The notes: generated by a model from the sequence alone, not told the origin. 64,000 nucleotides of DNA from Roseomonas populi (GCF_024594815.1 NZ_JANJOU010000007.1:186001-250000); one strand, 5' to 3'. Positions 43,607-53,149 are shown, numbered from the stretch's first letter. Numbers and translations: made by a program.

Positions 43607-46102
43607 TCAGCCCCGCAGCGTGGCGCCAGTGGCCTTGGTCACGGCCGCGACGACCTTGGCGATCACCGCCTCGATCTCCGCATCCGTCAGCGTCCGCTCG
43701 CGCGGCTGCAGCACCACCTCCAGCGCCAAGGAGACCTTGCCCTCCGGCAGGCGCTCCCCTGCGTAGCGGTCGAAGAGAGAGACTTCGGCCACCAGCGCCT
43801 TCTCCGCGTTGCGCGCGGCCCGCAGCAGCGCGTCGGCCTGCACCGTGTCGTCCACGAGGAAGGCCAGGTCGCGCCGCACGGGCTGGAAGGCGGCCAGGTC
43901 GGGCGCAGACTTCTTCCTCCGCTTCGGCTCGGGGATGGAATCCAGCAGCACCTCGAAGGCCACCGCCGGCCCGTCGATGCCGAGCGTCGAGAGAACGCGC
44001 GGGTGCAGTTCCCCGAAGCGGGCGAGGGGCAGCTTCGGCCCGCTCCGCAGCACGCCGGACCGGCCGGGGTGGTAGTAGCCCGGCGCGTCCGTGGTGACGG
44101 TCAGCGCCGCGGGCGAGAGGCCGAGCGCCAGCAGCACCGCCAGCGCGTCGCCCTTGGCGTCCAGCGCGTCGAAGGAGCGCGGCTTGGCTTCCCAGTGGCG
44201 CGGCGTGCCGCCCAGCCGCACGCCAGCGGCGGTTGCGAGCTGCCCTTCCGGCGTCGGTGCTGCATAGGAGGCGCCGATCTCGAAGAGCGACACGTCGGCG
44301 TAGCCCCGCGCGACGTTCCGCCCCGCGGCCTGCAGCAGCGTGGCGACCGGCGTCGGCCGCATCTGATCCAGGTCGGCGGCGATCGGGTTCTCCACCCGCA
44401 GCATCTCCGGCACCTCGCCGAACAGGGCGGCGACGCCGCGCGCGGTGAAGCCGAAGGTCACCGCCTCGGCCAGCCCGCGGGAGGCAAGGACGCGCCGGGC
44501 CAGCGCCGCGCGGCTCTGGCGCGGGGTGAGGGAGGGCAGGGGAAGCCGCCCCTCGGCGGGCAGGGATACGGCGGGGATGGCGTCCAGCCCCTCCAGCCGC
44601 AGCACCTCCTCCAGCAGGTCGCACTCGGCCTCCACCGCCTCGGCGCCCTCGGCGGCTGCGCGGGCGCGGGCCGGGTCGATCCCCGGCTCCTGCGTCAGCT
44701 CCGTACCGCCGGCGCGATAGGCGGAGCGGGAGGAGGCGATGTCGTTCCGCCAGGAGGGGACGGCCACCGTCACCTCGGCCGCGTCGCGCGCGACGACTGT
44801 GAAGCCCAGCCGCTCCAGCGAGTTCACCGCCGCCTCGGCCGGGATGCCGGAACCGCCCAGCCCCGCGATGCGCTCGTAGCGCAGCGTGGCCTCGCGCTGC
44901 CACGCGGGCTCCTCGCCCGCCTCGCTGATCGTGCTCGCCTCGCCGCCGCAGAGGTCGATGATCATCCGCGTTGCCGCTTCCAGCATGGCGCGCTGCGCCG
45001 CCGGGTCCAGCCCGCGCTCGTTCCGCGCCCGCGCGTCGCTGTGGACCTGGTGGCGGCGGCCGGTGAGCGCGATCCGCACGGGGTCGAAGAGCGCGCACTC
45101 CACGAAGACCTCGCGCGTGGTCTCGTCGCAGCCCGTGGACTCGCCGCCGACGATGGCGGCGAGACTTTCCACCCCGGCCTCGTCCGTAATCACGATGTCC
45201 TCCGGCGTCGGGCGATAGGTCTTCCCGTTCAGCGCCAGGTACTCGTCGCCTTCGCGCCCCAACCGCATGGTCAGCGTCGTGCCGCGCACCTTCGCCACAT
45301 CGAAGACGTGCAGCGGGCGGCCGAGATCGAAGGTGAAGTAGTTCGTCACGTCCACCAGAGCGTTGATCGGCCGCAGCCCGATCGCCGTCAGCCGGTCCTG
45401 CAGCCATTTCGGCGAGGGGGCGTTCGTCACGCCCCGCACGGCGCGGCCCAGCACCTGGATGCAGGCGCGCGGGTCGTCGATGGTCCAGTGGAGGGGCGTC
45501 TCGTAGGCCGGCGTCACGGCCTCGAATTCCAGTGCCTTGAGCTTGCCCAGCCCGGCGGCGGCCAGGTCACGCGCCACGCCGCGCACGGCCAGCGCGTCGC
45601 CGCGGTTGGGGGTGACGCTGATCTCGATCACCGGGTCGCCCAGCCCGGCCCATTCGGCGTAGGACACGCCGACCGGCGCGTCCTCCGGCAGTTCCACGAT
45701 GCCGGCATGGTCGTCGCCGAGGCCCATCTCCCGCGTGGAGAGCATCATCGCCTCGCTCTTCACGCCGCGGATCTCGCCCTGCTTGAGCGTGATGCCCGTG
45801 CCCGGCACGAAGGCGCCGGGCAGCGCCGCCACGCCCTTCATCCCCGCCCGCGCGTTCGGTGCGCCGCAGACGACGGAGCGCAGCGTGCCGTCGCCCACAT
45901 CCACCTTCAGTGCGCGGAGGCGATCCGCGTTCGGGTGCTGCTCGGCCTCCACCACATGGGCGATGCGGAAGGGCGCGAGGGCGGCGGCGCGGTCCTCCAC
46001 GCCCTCCACCTCAAGCCCGATGGTGTTGAGGGTGGCGAGGATCTGCTCGAGCGTCGCCTCGGTCTCGAGGTGGTCGCGCAGCCAGGAGAGGGTGAACTTC
46101 AT
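43607..46102 (-). CDS. pheT: Phenylalanine-tRNA ligase beta subunit
   Basis: 831 residues, within the bacterial PheT range. N-terminal tRNA-binding EMAP-like domain (HPNADRLRALKVDVGDG), B3/B4 editing region (ISVTPNRGDALAVRG; INALVDVTNYFTFDLGRPLHVFD), B5, and the C-terminal anticodon-binding FDX domain (FQPVRRDLAFLVDDTVQ). Between VPSWRNDI and DLLEEVLRL in B5 there is an extra stretch of about 35 residues compared with typical PheT. It follows pheS after 10 bp and is the last gene of the rpmI-rplT-pheS-pheT set. Confidence 0.96.
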   Translation of the reverse strand: MKFTLSWLRDHLETEATLEQILATLNTIGLEVEGVEDRAAALAPFRIAHVVEAEQHPNADRLRALKVDVGDGTLRSVVCGAPNARAGMKGVAALPGAFVPGTGITLKQGEIRGVKSEAMMLSTREMGLGDDHAGIVELPEDAPVGVSYAEWAGLGDPVIEISVTPNRGDALAVRGVARDLAAAGLGKLKALEFEAVTPAYETPLHWTIDDPRACIQVLGRAVRGVTNAPSPKWLQDRLTAIGLRPINALVDVTNYFTFDLGRPLHVFDVAKVRGTTLTMRLGREGDEYLALNGKTYRPTPEDIVITDEAGVESLAAIVGGESTGCDETTREVFVECALFDPVRIALTGRRHQVHSDARARNERGLDPAAQRAMLEAATRMIIDLCGGEASTISEAGEEPAWQREATLRYERIAGLGGSGIPAEAAVNSLERLGFTVVARDAAEVTVAVPSWRNDIASSRSAYRAGGTELTQEPGIDPARARAAAEGAEAVEAECDLLEEVLRLEGLDAIPAVSLPAEGRLPLPSLTPRQSRAALARRVLASRGLAEAVTFGFTARGVAALFGEVPEMLRVENPIAADLDQMRPTPVATLLQAAGRNVARGYADVSLFEIGASYAAPTPEGQLATAAGVRLGGTPRHWEAKPRSFDALDAKGDALAVLLALGLSPAALTVTTDAPGYYHPGRSGVLRSGPKLPLARFGELHPRVLSTLGIDGPAVAFEVLLDSIPEPKRRKKSAPDLAAFQPVRRDLAFLVDDTVQADALLRAARNAEKALVAEVSLFDRYAGERLPEGKVSLALEVVLQPRERTLTDAEIEAVIAKVVAAVTKATGATLRG

Positions 46103-46112
46103 CGTCTGCTTC

Positions 46113-47198
46113 TCAGGCCGCGTCGTGCAGGGTGAAGGGGGAGAGCGGGCTTGTGGCGTAGTGCCGCAGCCAGCGCAGGTCGGCCTCGTAGAAGGGCCGA
46201 AGGTCGGGGATGCCGTGCTTCAGCATGGTGATGCGCTCGATCCCCATGCCGAAGGCGAAGCCCTGCCACACGCGCGGGTCCAGCCCGACATTGGCCAGCA
46301 CCTTCGGGTGGACCATGCCGCTGCCGAGGATCTCCAGCCAGTCGCCCCCGCTGCCCAGCTCGCCGGTCTTCCGGCTCCAGCCGATGTCCACCTCCATGGA
46401 GGGCTCGGTGAAGGGGAAGTAGCTGCTGCGGAAGCGCACGGGCAGGTCGGCGATGCCGAAGAAGGCGCGCAGGAAGTCGATCAGCGTGCCCTTCAGGTGC
46501 CCCATCGTGATGTCGCGGCCGATCACCAGCCCCTCCACCTGATGGAACATGGGGGAGTGCGTGGCGTCGTGGTCCGCGCGCCAGGTGCGGCCGGGCACGA
46601 TCACGCGGATCGGCGGCTCCTGGCTCAGCATGGTGCGGATCTGCACGGGGCTGGTGTGGGTGCGCAGCACCGGGCGGCGGCTACCGGGTTCCGGGGGCGT
46701 CAGGTAGAAGGTGTCGTGGTCCTGCCGGGCCGGATGGTGCTCGGGGATGTTGAGGGCGGAGAAGTTGTGCCAGTCGCCTTCGATGTCCGGGCCTTCCGCC
46801 ACCGCGAAACCCATGGCGCCGAAGAGGGCGATCAGTTCCTCCATGGTGCGGGAGATCGGGTGGATGGACCCCGCCTCCGGCCCCGTGGGCGCGAAGGGGC
46901 GGGGAGGCAGGGAAATGTCCATCCGCTCCGCCGCAAGCCGGGCATCCAGGGCGAAGGCTTCCAGCGTCGCGCGCCGGCTCTCCAGGGCACGCTCGATCCC
47001 GGCCTTGAGGATATTCACCTCGGCGCCGCGCGCCTTGCGCTCCTCCGGCGGCAGGGCGCCCAGGCCCTTCAGCAGGCCGGTGACCTCGCCGCTCTTGCCC
47101 AGGGCGGAGACGCGCACGGCGTCCAGCGCGCGGGGGTCCGCCGCCTCCGCGATCGCCGCCTCGATGGAGGCGCGCAGCATGTCGAGATCGTCAGCCAT
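46113..47198 (-). CDS. pheS: Phenylalanine-tRNA ligase alpha subunit
   Basis: Catalytic subunit of the alpha2-beta2 synthetase, 361 residues. Class II motif 2 is around [20 protein letters not shown], phenylalanine-binding [17 protein letters not shown], and motif 3 is in [17 protein letters not shown]. An N-terminal coiled-coil region (about 1-90) contacts tRNA. The start was set at [12 protein letters not shown]; the frame is open upstream but that part is proline/arginine-rich and overlaps a hairpin. Confidence 0.96.
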   Translation of the reverse strand: MADDLDMLRASIEAAIAEAADPRALDAVRVSALGKSGEVTGLLKGLGALPPEERKARGAEVNILKAGIERALESRRATLEAFALDARLAAERMDISLPPRPFAPTGPEAGSIHPISRTMEELIALFGAMGFAVAEGPDIEGDWHNFSALNIPEHHPARQDHDTFYLTPPEPGSRRPVLRTHTSPVQIRTMLSQEPPIRVIVPGRTWRADHDATHSPMFHQVEGLVIGRDITMGHLKGTLIDFLRAFFGIADLPVRFRSSYFPFTEPSMEVDIGWSRKTGELGSGGDWLEILGSGMVHPKVLANVGLDPRVWQGFAFGMGIERITMLKHGIPDLRPFYEADLRWLRHYATSPLSPFTLHDAA

Positions 47199-47232
47199 TC
47201 CCGGCCCTGTCCTCTGTCGGGGTCCAGATAGA

Positions 47233-47279
47233 CCAAGGGCCGCTTCACCGGGAGTGGTCCCGGCGGAAGCGGCCCTTGG
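47233..47279 (-). terminator. Long hairpin between rplT and pheS
   Basis: CCAAGGGCCGCTTC and GAAGCGGCCCTTGG form a perfect 14-bp stem; inside it CCGGGA and TCCCGG pair again around a 4-base loop. No T-tract follows on the minus strand, so it may be a Rho-assisted terminator, an attenuator or a processing site. A short leader frame before it encodes no phenylalanine, arguing against Phe-codon attenuation. Confidence 0.55.
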
Positions 47280-47343
47280 CGTATTCGATCCGGCGCCTTT
47301 CAGCGTCCGGCGGGTGGCCTCGCCTGGCGGCGAGGCACCGTGC

Positions 47344-47718
47344 TCAGGCGGCGGGGGCCTGGGCGGGGAGGGACGCCTTGGCCTTCTCGACGAGGCCGGC
47401 AAAGGACGCGGCGTCGTCATAGGCGATGGCGGCCAGGACCTTGCGGTCCAGTTCGATCCCCGCGGCCTTCAGGCCGGCGATGAAGCGGGAGTAGACGATC
47501 CCGTTCTCGCGGCAGGCGGCGTTGATGCGCTGGATCCACAGGCCGCGGAAGTCGCGCTTCTTGTTGCGGCGGTCGCGGTAGGCGTACTGCAGCGCCTTCT
47601 CGACCCGCTCGAGCGCGGGGCGGTAGGCGGTGGAGGAACGACCCACATAGCCCTTGGCGAGCTTGAGGACCTTCTTGTGACGGGCGTGGGCGGTAACGCC
47701 GCGCTTAACACGAGCCAT
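47344..47718 (-). CDS. rplT: 50S ribosomal protein L20
   Basis: A 124-residue ribosomal protein binding 23S rRNA early in assembly. Signature sequences [53 protein letters not shown] and [13 protein letters not shown] are all present. It follows rpmI after 18 bp. In E. coli L20 represses its own operon by binding the leader; whether that operates here is not visible. The C-terminal tail (SLPAQAPAA) is a short extension. Confidence 0.97.
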   Translation of the reverse strand: MARVKRGVTAHARHKKVLKLAKGYVGRSSTAYRPALERVEKALQYAYRDRRNKKRDFRGLWIQRINAACRENGIVYSRFIAGLKAAGIELDRKVLAAIAYDDAASFAGLVEKAKASLPAQAPAA

Positions 47719-47736
47719 TTTTTTGTCTCCTCTCGC

Positions 47737-47937
47737 TTACAGGCCGTAGGGCAGCCACTGCATGACGGTCTTCGCGTCCTGATCGCGCAGCACCTGACTG
47801 CCGCGGTTCTGGCGCTTCACCTTCTGCGAGCGGGCGGAGAGGTTGTGGCGCTTCTTGCCCGGGCCGGCGAGAACCTTGCCGGTGGCCGTGATCTTGAAGC
47901 GCTTCTTGGCCGAAGACGTCGTCTTCATCTTGGGCAT
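47737..47937 (-). CDS. rpmI: 50S ribosomal protein L35
   Basis: A 66-residue basic ribosomal protein. The N-terminus [17 protein letters not shown] and [14 protein letters not shown] are diagnostic. The start is supported by GAGGAGGA 6-13 bp upstream. First gene of the rpmI-rplT-pheS-pheT order; infC, which often precedes it, is absent, and a divergent phosphoesterase gene lies upstream instead. Confidence 0.97.
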   Translation of the reverse strand: MPKMKTTSSAKKRFKITATGKVLAGPGKKRHNLSARSQKVKRQNRGSQVLRDQDAKTVMQWLPYGL

Positions 47938-48072
47938 TTGGTCCTCCTCATGGTCGGGGGATGGACGGCCCCACCTTGCGCCGCCCCCGTAAGGAGGCGG
48001 GCCGCACCATGCGGCGGGGGCCGGGACCACGGCCGGGCAGCCCAGAGAAGCCCGGGGCGCGTGGGAGGGCGG

Positions 48073-48101
48073 GGTATAAGGTGCAAACCCCGGGAAGGCA
48101 A
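48073..48101 (-). promoter_or_regulatory. Probable sigma-70 promoter of the rpmI operon
   Basis: On the minus strand TTGCCT (48101-48096) and TATACC (48078-48073) are separated by 17 bp. This leaves a leader of about 130 bases before rpmI, GC-rich with self-complementary segments that could host L20-type feedback control. Confidence 0.6.
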
Positions 48102-48145
48102 CGCCCTTTCAGGACGGCGAAGGGAGCGCCACACTGAATCCCGCG

Positions 48146-48883
48146 ATGATCGCCATCCTCTCCGACATCCACGCCAACCGCGAGGCTCTCTCGGCCTGCC
48201 TGGACCACGCTGACCGGGCGGGGGCCACGCGCTTCGTCTTCCTCGGCGACTATGTCGGCTACGGCGCCGACCCTGCCTGGTGCCTCCGCACCGTCATGGA
48301 CCGCATCGCTCACGGCGCCGTCGCCATCCTCGGCAACCACGACCAGGCGATCTTCGCCGGCACGCAGGGCATGACCGGACGCGCGGCCGCCGCCATCGCC
48401 TGGACCCGCGACCAGCTCTCCCCCGACGCCGCCGCTTTCCTGAAGACCCTTCCGATGGAGCACGCGGAGGGCGACACCCTCTACGTCCACGCCGACGCCT
48501 CCGCCCCCGGCGACTGGCGCTACGTCACCAACGCCGAGGAGGCCCGCCGCAGCTTCGAGGGCAACCCGGCGCGCGTGACGATCTGCGGCCACGTCCACGT
48601 CCCCCGCCTCTTCGGCCTGACGGCGGCGGACAAGTGCACGGCCTTCGCGCCCACGCACGACTCGCCCATCCCGCTCTCCCGCGCCCGCCGCTGGCTGGCC
48701 GTGATGGGTGCCGTTGGCCAGCCGCGGGATGGCGACCCAGCCGCCTGCTACGCATTGCTGGACGAGGAGACGGCCGAGATGCGCTGGATGCGCGTGCCCT
48801 ACGACGTGGAGACGGCGGCAACGAAGATCCGCCGCGCCGGCCTGCCGGAATCCCTCGCCACCCGCCTTTTCAGCGGCACCTAG
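48146..48883 (+). CDS. Metallophosphoesterase (YfcE/MJ0936-like)
   Basis: A 245-residue calcineurin-fold phosphoesterase. Metal motifs are DIH in AILSDIHANREAL, GDYVGYG, GNHD in ILGNHDQAI, and GHVH in TICGHVHVPRLF, in the correct order. Such proteins hydrolyse phosphodiesters or phosphoproteins in the cytoplasm. The stop is 2 bp before the kinase gene start, so it may be the opposing phosphatase in the same operon; this is inferred from position. Confidence 0.9.
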   Translation: MIAILSDIHANREALSACLDHADRAGATRFVFLGDYVGYGADPAWCLRTVMDRIAHGAVAILGNHDQAIFAGTQGMTGRAAAAIAWTRDQLSPDAAAFLKTLPMEHAEGDTLYVHADASAPGDWRYVTNAEEARRSFEGNPARVTICGHVHVPRLFGLTAADKCTAFAPTHDSPIPLSRARRWLAVMGAVGQPRDGDPAACYALLDEETAEMRWMRVPYDVETAATKIRRAGLPESLATRLFSGT

Positions 48884-48885
48884 CC

Positions 48886-50301
48886 ATGGCCCCCCGCCGG
48901 CCGCGCCAGGGCGAGACGATCGACGGCTTCACCCTCGGCACGCCGATGCGCGAGAGCGGCATGGCCTCCGTCTTCGAGGCGACCCACCCCGACCACCAGA
49001 TCCCGCTGGTTATCAAGTTCCCCCACCTTGAGGGCACGGACGCCGCGCACATCGTCTCCTTCGAGATGGAGCAGATGATCCTGCCCCGCCTCACCGGCCC
49101 GCACGTTCCACGCTTCGTCGGGGCGGCGGGGTTCGAGGCGCCGCAGCCCTACCTGGCGATGGAGCGGATCACCGGCCCCAACCTCGAATCCTGCCTGCGC
49201 CACCTGCCCCTGGCCACGGAGGAGGTGACGGCGGTCGGGGCCAAGGTGGCGCTGGCGCTGGCCGCGCTGCACCGCCAGCGCGTCTCCCACCTCGACGTGA
49301 AGCCTGCGAACATCCTCTTCCGCGAGACCCCGGACGGGCTGCGGGGCGATGCCGTGCTGATCGACTACGGCCTGGCCCATCACGGCCGCCTTCCGGACCT
49401 GATCGCCGAGGAGTTCCGCCTTCCCTACGGCTCCGCCCCGTACATGTCCCCCGGCCAAGCGATGGGGCGGCGGGACGATCCGCGCAGCGACCTCTTCTCC
49501 CTCGGCGTCGTCCTCTATCAGCTCGCCACGGGCCAGCTTCCCTTCGGGGAACCCCTGCACCTGGCCGCGGTGCGCCGCCGCCTCTGGCGCGACCCTCATC
49601 CGCCCCGCCGCCTACGTCCGGAAGTCCCGCCCTGGCTGCAGGAAATCATCCTGCGCTGCCTGGAGGTGGAGCCGTCCCGGCGCCACCCCAACGCCGCCCA
49701 GCTCGCCTTCGAGCTGCGGAACCCGGAGGCGGTGCGCCTGACGCCGCGCGCGGCGAAGGCGCGGCGCGACGGCTGGCTGACCGTGCTGGAGCGCCGGGTG
49801 AACCTGGACCGTACCCCCGGCCCGCGCCGCCTGGCGGCCCCCACCGCCCATTCCGCCCCGATCATCGCGGTGGCCCTGGACATGCGGGAGGGCAGCCCGG
49901 CCCTGTCCGAGGCCATCCTGGCCAGCTTGCGGAACGTCCTCCTCTCCCTGCCCGGGGCGCGCGTGGCCTGCCTGAACGTGCTGCTGGACGGCTTCATCAC
50001 CGGCGACACGCCGCATGACGATCAGGGCCGCTCCGCCCGCGTGCAGCGCCTGGCGGAGCTGCGCCACTGGGCCGCCCCCCTGGGGCTGGAGGAGGGCCGC
50101 ATCACCTTCCATGTGCTGGAGGGTTCCTCGGCCGCCGATGCCCTGCTGGAATACGCGGAGGCGAATGGGGTGGATCATGTGGTGATGGGCGCGCGGGCGA
50201 ACTCGATGCTGCGGACCGTGCTCGGCTCGGTCTCCGGCGAGGTTGCGGGCCGCGCCCCGTGCAGCGTGACCGTGGTCCGCGCGCGGGAGACCGGGGCATG
50301 A
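48886..50301 (+). CDS. Serine/threonine protein kinase fused to a universal stress protein domain
   Basis: A 471-residue fusion. Kinase domain about 14-290: ATP lysine Lys44 in LVIKF, catalytic loop HLDVKPAN at 135-142 (HRD reads HLD), DYG at 160-162 in place of DFG, and SDLFSLGVVLYQLATG. The UspA domain spans about 325-467 and ends with MGARANSMLRTVLGSVSGEV and CSVTVVR, the ATP-binding glycine pattern of Usp proteins. No membrane segment, so it is cytoplasmic, unlike PknB-type receptors. Bifunctional kinase-Usp proteins are known in proteobacteria. The stop overlaps the deaminase start by 4 bp. Confidence 0.9.
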   Translation: MAPRRPRQGETIDGFTLGTPMRESGMASVFEATHPDHQIPLVIKFPHLEGTDAAHIVSFEMEQMILPRLTGPHVPRFVGAAGFEAPQPYLAMERITGPNLESCLRHLPLATEEVTAVGAKVALALAALHRQRVSHLDVKPANILFRETPDGLRGDAVLIDYGLAHHGRLPDLIAEEFRLPYGSAPYMSPGQAMGRRDDPRSDLFSLGVVLYQLATGQLPFGEPLHLAAVRRRLWRDPHPPRRLRPEVPPWLQEIILRCLEVEPSRRHPNAAQLAFELRNPEAVRLTPRAAKARRDGWLTVLERRVNLDRTPGPRRLAAPTAHSAPIIAVALDMREGSPALSEAILASLRNVLLSLPGARVACLNVLLDGFITGDTPHDDQGRSARVQRLAELRHWAAPLGLEEGRITFHVLEGSSAADALLEYAEANGVDHVVMGARANSMLRTVLGSVSGEVAGRAPCSVTVVRARETGA

Positions 50302-50837
50302 CCCAGGACCAGGAGACGGGGCTGGGGCGCTGGGACCGGCGCTATCTCGGCCTCGCCGCGCATATCCGGGAATGGTCCAAGGACCCGCGCGGCCGGGTGG
50401 GCGCCGTGCTCGTGGCGCCGGAGCTGAACCGGATCGTCGCCACCGGCTTCAACGGCTTCCCCACCCGGATCGAGGACGACCTGGACCGCCTCTCCGACAA
50501 GCCCACGAAGCTCGACATGATGGTGCACGCCGAGCAGTCCGCGCTGCTCTTCGCAGGGCGCGAGGCGCGAGGCTGCACCCTCTATGTCGTGGGCAAGCCC
50601 GTCTGCAATCACTGCGCCGTGCTCTCCATCCAGTCCGGCATCCGGCGCGTGGTGGCCGCGGCGCCGCGAAACGGCACGAAGTCGGAGTGGGACCGGCGCG
50701 GCCACATCTCGGCGCGCCTCTTCGTCGAGGCCGGGCTGCGTTTCGACGCGGTGCCGGACGACATCCTCCGCCAGCTCATGCCCGGGGAGGCGGGCGCGGC
50801 CGCCACCCTGGACCCGACGCCGTTTCCGGCCCGCTGA
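50298..50837 (+). CDS. dCMP/cytidine deaminase family zinc enzyme
   Basis: A 179-residue deaminase of the dCMP-deaminase/ComEB type. Zinc-site HAE is His77-Ala-Glu79 in VHAEQSALLF, with PVCNHC supplying Cys103 and Cys106. FNGFPTRIEDD matches the dCMP deaminase loop. A dCMP or related nucleotide substrate is likely. It overlaps the kinase-Usp gene by 4 bp, so the three genes 48146-50837 form one coupled operon whose common purpose is unclear. Confidence 0.87.
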   Translation: MTQDQETGLGRWDRRYLGLAAHIREWSKDPRGRVGAVLVAPELNRIVATGFNGFPTRIEDDLDRLSDKPTKLDMMVHAEQSALLFAGREARGCTLYVVGKPVCNHCAVLSIQSGIRRVVAAAPRNGTKSEWDRRGHISARLFVEAGLRFDAVPDDILRQLMPGEAGAAATLDPTPFPAR

Positions 50838-50892
50838 GAACCGGTGATGGCGGCAGCGCGTGAGCGGTGCCGCGGGCAGCGGCGGGTGCGGC

Positions 50893-52821
50893 TCAGCCGG
50901 CGCCCAGCACTACTGCGACCTGGTAGGTGGCGAACGCGGCTAGATAGGCCAGCGCCAGCATGTAGCCAAAGCTGACCAGCATCCATCGCCGGCTGCCCGT
51001 CTCCCGCCGGATCACCCCCAAGGTCGCGGCGCATTGCGGGGCGAAAACGTACCAGGCGAGGAAGGCGAGGGCGGTGGCAAGGCTCCATCTGGTGGCCAGG
51101 GCCTCGCCCAGCCCAGCCGTGTCTTCCTCCCCGCCTGCCACGGAGTAGACGGTGCCGAGGGAGGCCACCGCGACCTCCCGCGCCGCCATCCCGGGGATCA
51201 GCGCCATGCTGATCTGCCAGTTGAACCCAACCGGGCTCAGCACCGGCTCCACGGCGCGGCCGATCATCGCGGCGAAGCTGTACTCGATGGCCGGCTCCGT
51301 CGCGCCCTCGGGCGGGCGCGGCACGGAGGAGAGGAACCAGATCAGAACCATCATGGACAGGATCGTGGTCCCGGCCCGGCGCAGGAAGACCAGCGCCCGC
51401 TGCCACAGCCCGATTGCCAAATTCCGCCCGCTGGGCAGCTTGTAGTCCGGCAGGGGCAGCATGAAGGGCTCGGTCGGGTGCCGCCGCCAGAGTAGCTTCT
51501 TGATGACGATGGAGACGAGGAGGGCGAACGCGATGCCGGCGGCGTAGAGCCCGAACATCACCAGCCCCTGCAGGTTCACCCAGGAAAGGATGCCATCGCC
51601 GACAGGCCGGTTCGGGATGAAGGCGGCGATGATCAGCGTGTACACGGGGATGCGGGCCGAGCAGGTCATCAGCGGCGCCACGAGGATGGTGGCCAGCCGG
51701 TCGTGCCGGCTGTCGATCACGCGCGTCGCCATGATGCCGGGGATGGCGCAGGCGAAGGAGGAGAGCAGCGGGATGAAGGCGCGCCCGTGCAGCCCGGCCC
51801 CGCCCATGATGCGGTCCATCAGGAATGCGGCGCGGGCCATGTAGCCGAGATCCTCCAGCAGGAGGATGAAGAGGAACAGGATCAGGATCTGCGGCAGGAA
51901 GACGAGCACGCTGCCGACGCCGCCGATCAGCCCGTCATGCACGAAGCTGCGCAGCAGGCCCAGCGCGCCGGCTTCCGGCAGCAGCGCGTCCGTCAGGTCG
52001 CCCATCGCCGAAAAACCCGCGTCGATCGCGTCCATCGCCGGGGTGGCCCAGGCGAAGACCGCCTGGAACATCAGGAACAGGATCGCCAGCAGGATCACCA
52101 GGCCGAAGACGGGATGCAGCAGCACCCCATCGATCCGGCGCGTGCCGGAGGAGGAGTCGCGCGGCGCCACCACGCAGGCGGCTAGGATGCGGTCCGCCTC
52201 GCGCTGGGCGGCGCGCACCGCGCCCGCGGCGCCCTCCTGCCAGGTGACCGTGCCAGGGGCGGGAAGGTCGGCGAGCATCCCGTCCAGCCGCGCCAGCAGC
52301 GCCCCGGTCCCCTGCCGGCGGACGGCGACGCTCTCCACCACCGCCACGCCGAGTTCTCGCGACAGCCGCTCGAGGTCGATCCGGAAGCCGCGGTGCCGCG
52401 CGATGTCCATCATGTTCAGCGCCAGCAGGATCGGCCGGCCGGTCTCCTTCAGCTCAAGGATCAACCGCAGCGCCGGGCGAAGATTCGTGGCATCCGCTAC
52501 GCAGAGCAGCAGGTCCGGGGCCACCTCGCCCCGCAGCCGGCCCAGCACTACGTCGCGTGTCACGGCCTCGTCCGGGCTGCGGGCGCGCAGGGCATAGGTG
52601 CCAGGCAGGTCGATCAGCCGCACCTCGCGGCCGCCCGCGGTCATGCAGCGGCCCACCTTCCGCTCCACGGTCACGCCCGGGTAGTTCGCCACGTGCTGGC
52701 GGCTGCCGGTCAGCGCGTTGAACAGCGCCGTCTTGCCGCAGTTCGGATTGCCGACCAGCGCCACCCAGGGGGCGGCTGCCCCGGAGGCGGCGGGCAGGGG
52801 CGCGACGAGGGCCTCGCTCAT
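50893..52821 (-). CDS. feoB: Ferrous iron transport protein B
   Basis: Inner-membrane Fe(II) importer, 642 residues, on the short side for FeoB. The N-terminal G domain has G1 GNPNCGKT (24-31), G3 DLPGTYAL and G4 NMMD. The membrane part contains both gate blocks (LEDLGYMARAAFLMDRIM; PLMTCSARIPVYTLII) with the conserved cysteine. There is no FeoC gene or fused FeoC domain. It starts 7 bp after feoA. Driven by the feoA promoter. Confidence 0.96.
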   Translation of the reverse strand: MSEALVAPLPAASGAAAPWVALVGNPNCGKTALFNALTGSRQHVANYPGVTVERKVGRCMTAGGREVRLIDLPGTYALRARSPDEAVTRDVVLGRLRGEVAPDLLLCVADATNLRPALRLILELKETGRPILLALNMMDIARHRGFRIDLERLSRELGVAVVESVAVRRQGTGALLARLDGMLADLPAPGTVTWQEGAAGAVRAAQREADRILAACVVAPRDSSSGTRRIDGVLLHPVFGLVILLAILFLMFQAVFAWATPAMDAIDAGFSAMGDLTDALLPEAGALGLLRSFVHDGLIGGVGSVLVFLPQILILFLFILLLEDLGYMARAAFLMDRIMGGAGLHGRAFIPLLSSFACAIPGIMATRVIDSRHDRLATILVAPLMTCSARIPVYTLIIAAFIPNRPVGDGILSWVNLQGLVMFGLYAAGIAFALLVSIVIKKLLWRRHPTEPFMLPLPDYKLPSGRNLAIGLWQRALVFLRRAGTTILSMMVLIWFLSSVPRPPEGATEPAIEYSFAAMIGRAVEPVLSPVGFNWQISMALIPGMAAREVAVASLGTVYSVAGGEEDTAGLGEALATRWSLATALAFLAWYVFAPQCAATLGVIRRETGSRRWMLVSFGYMLALAYLAAFATYQVAVVLGAG

Positions 52822-52828
52822 GCCGTGG

Positions 52829-53119
52829 TCAGGCCGGCTCGACCAGGACGGCGCGGGCCTCGCGCCGGCGCAGCGCCACCGTCGTCCCGGCCACACGCAC
52901 GGCGATGGGATCGCGGAACAGGCCCTGGTGCAGGATCTCCACCGGCGCGCCCTCGGTGAAGCCGAGTTCCAGCAACCGCCGTTCCAGCTCCGGGCCCGGC
53001 AGTGGCCCACTCGTCCCGGCATCCACCTGGATCGCGCGGATGCGGCCCTGGAAGCCGACGGGCAGGGCGCCGAGGTCGGCGGCCTGCCCGTCGGTTGCGG
53101 AAAGGGAGGTACTGCTCAT
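52829..53119 (-). CDS. feoA: Ferrous iron transport protein A
   Basis: A 96-residue SH3-like protein that assists FeoB. ERRLLELGFTEGAPVEILHQG and DPIAVRVAGTTVALRRREA are the FeoA family blocks. The start ATG was chosen for length and for its match to the family opening. An Fur-like half-palindrome lies 31 bp upstream, the same spacing as at the YncE-like gene. Co-transcribed with feoB. Confidence 0.93.
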   Translation of the reverse strand: MSSTSLSATDGQAADLGALPVGFQGRIRAIQVDAGTSGPLPGPELERRLLELGFTEGAPVEILHQGLFRDPIAVRVAGTTVALRRREARAVLVEPA

Positions 53120-53149
53120 CCCGCCGCTATAGGCCCGGGCGGGCCGGGA

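Noticed and set aside
44003-46135. 710-codon plus-strand open frame opposite pheT
   Set aside because: pheT is certain on the minus strand, and the plus translation has no recognisable domain.
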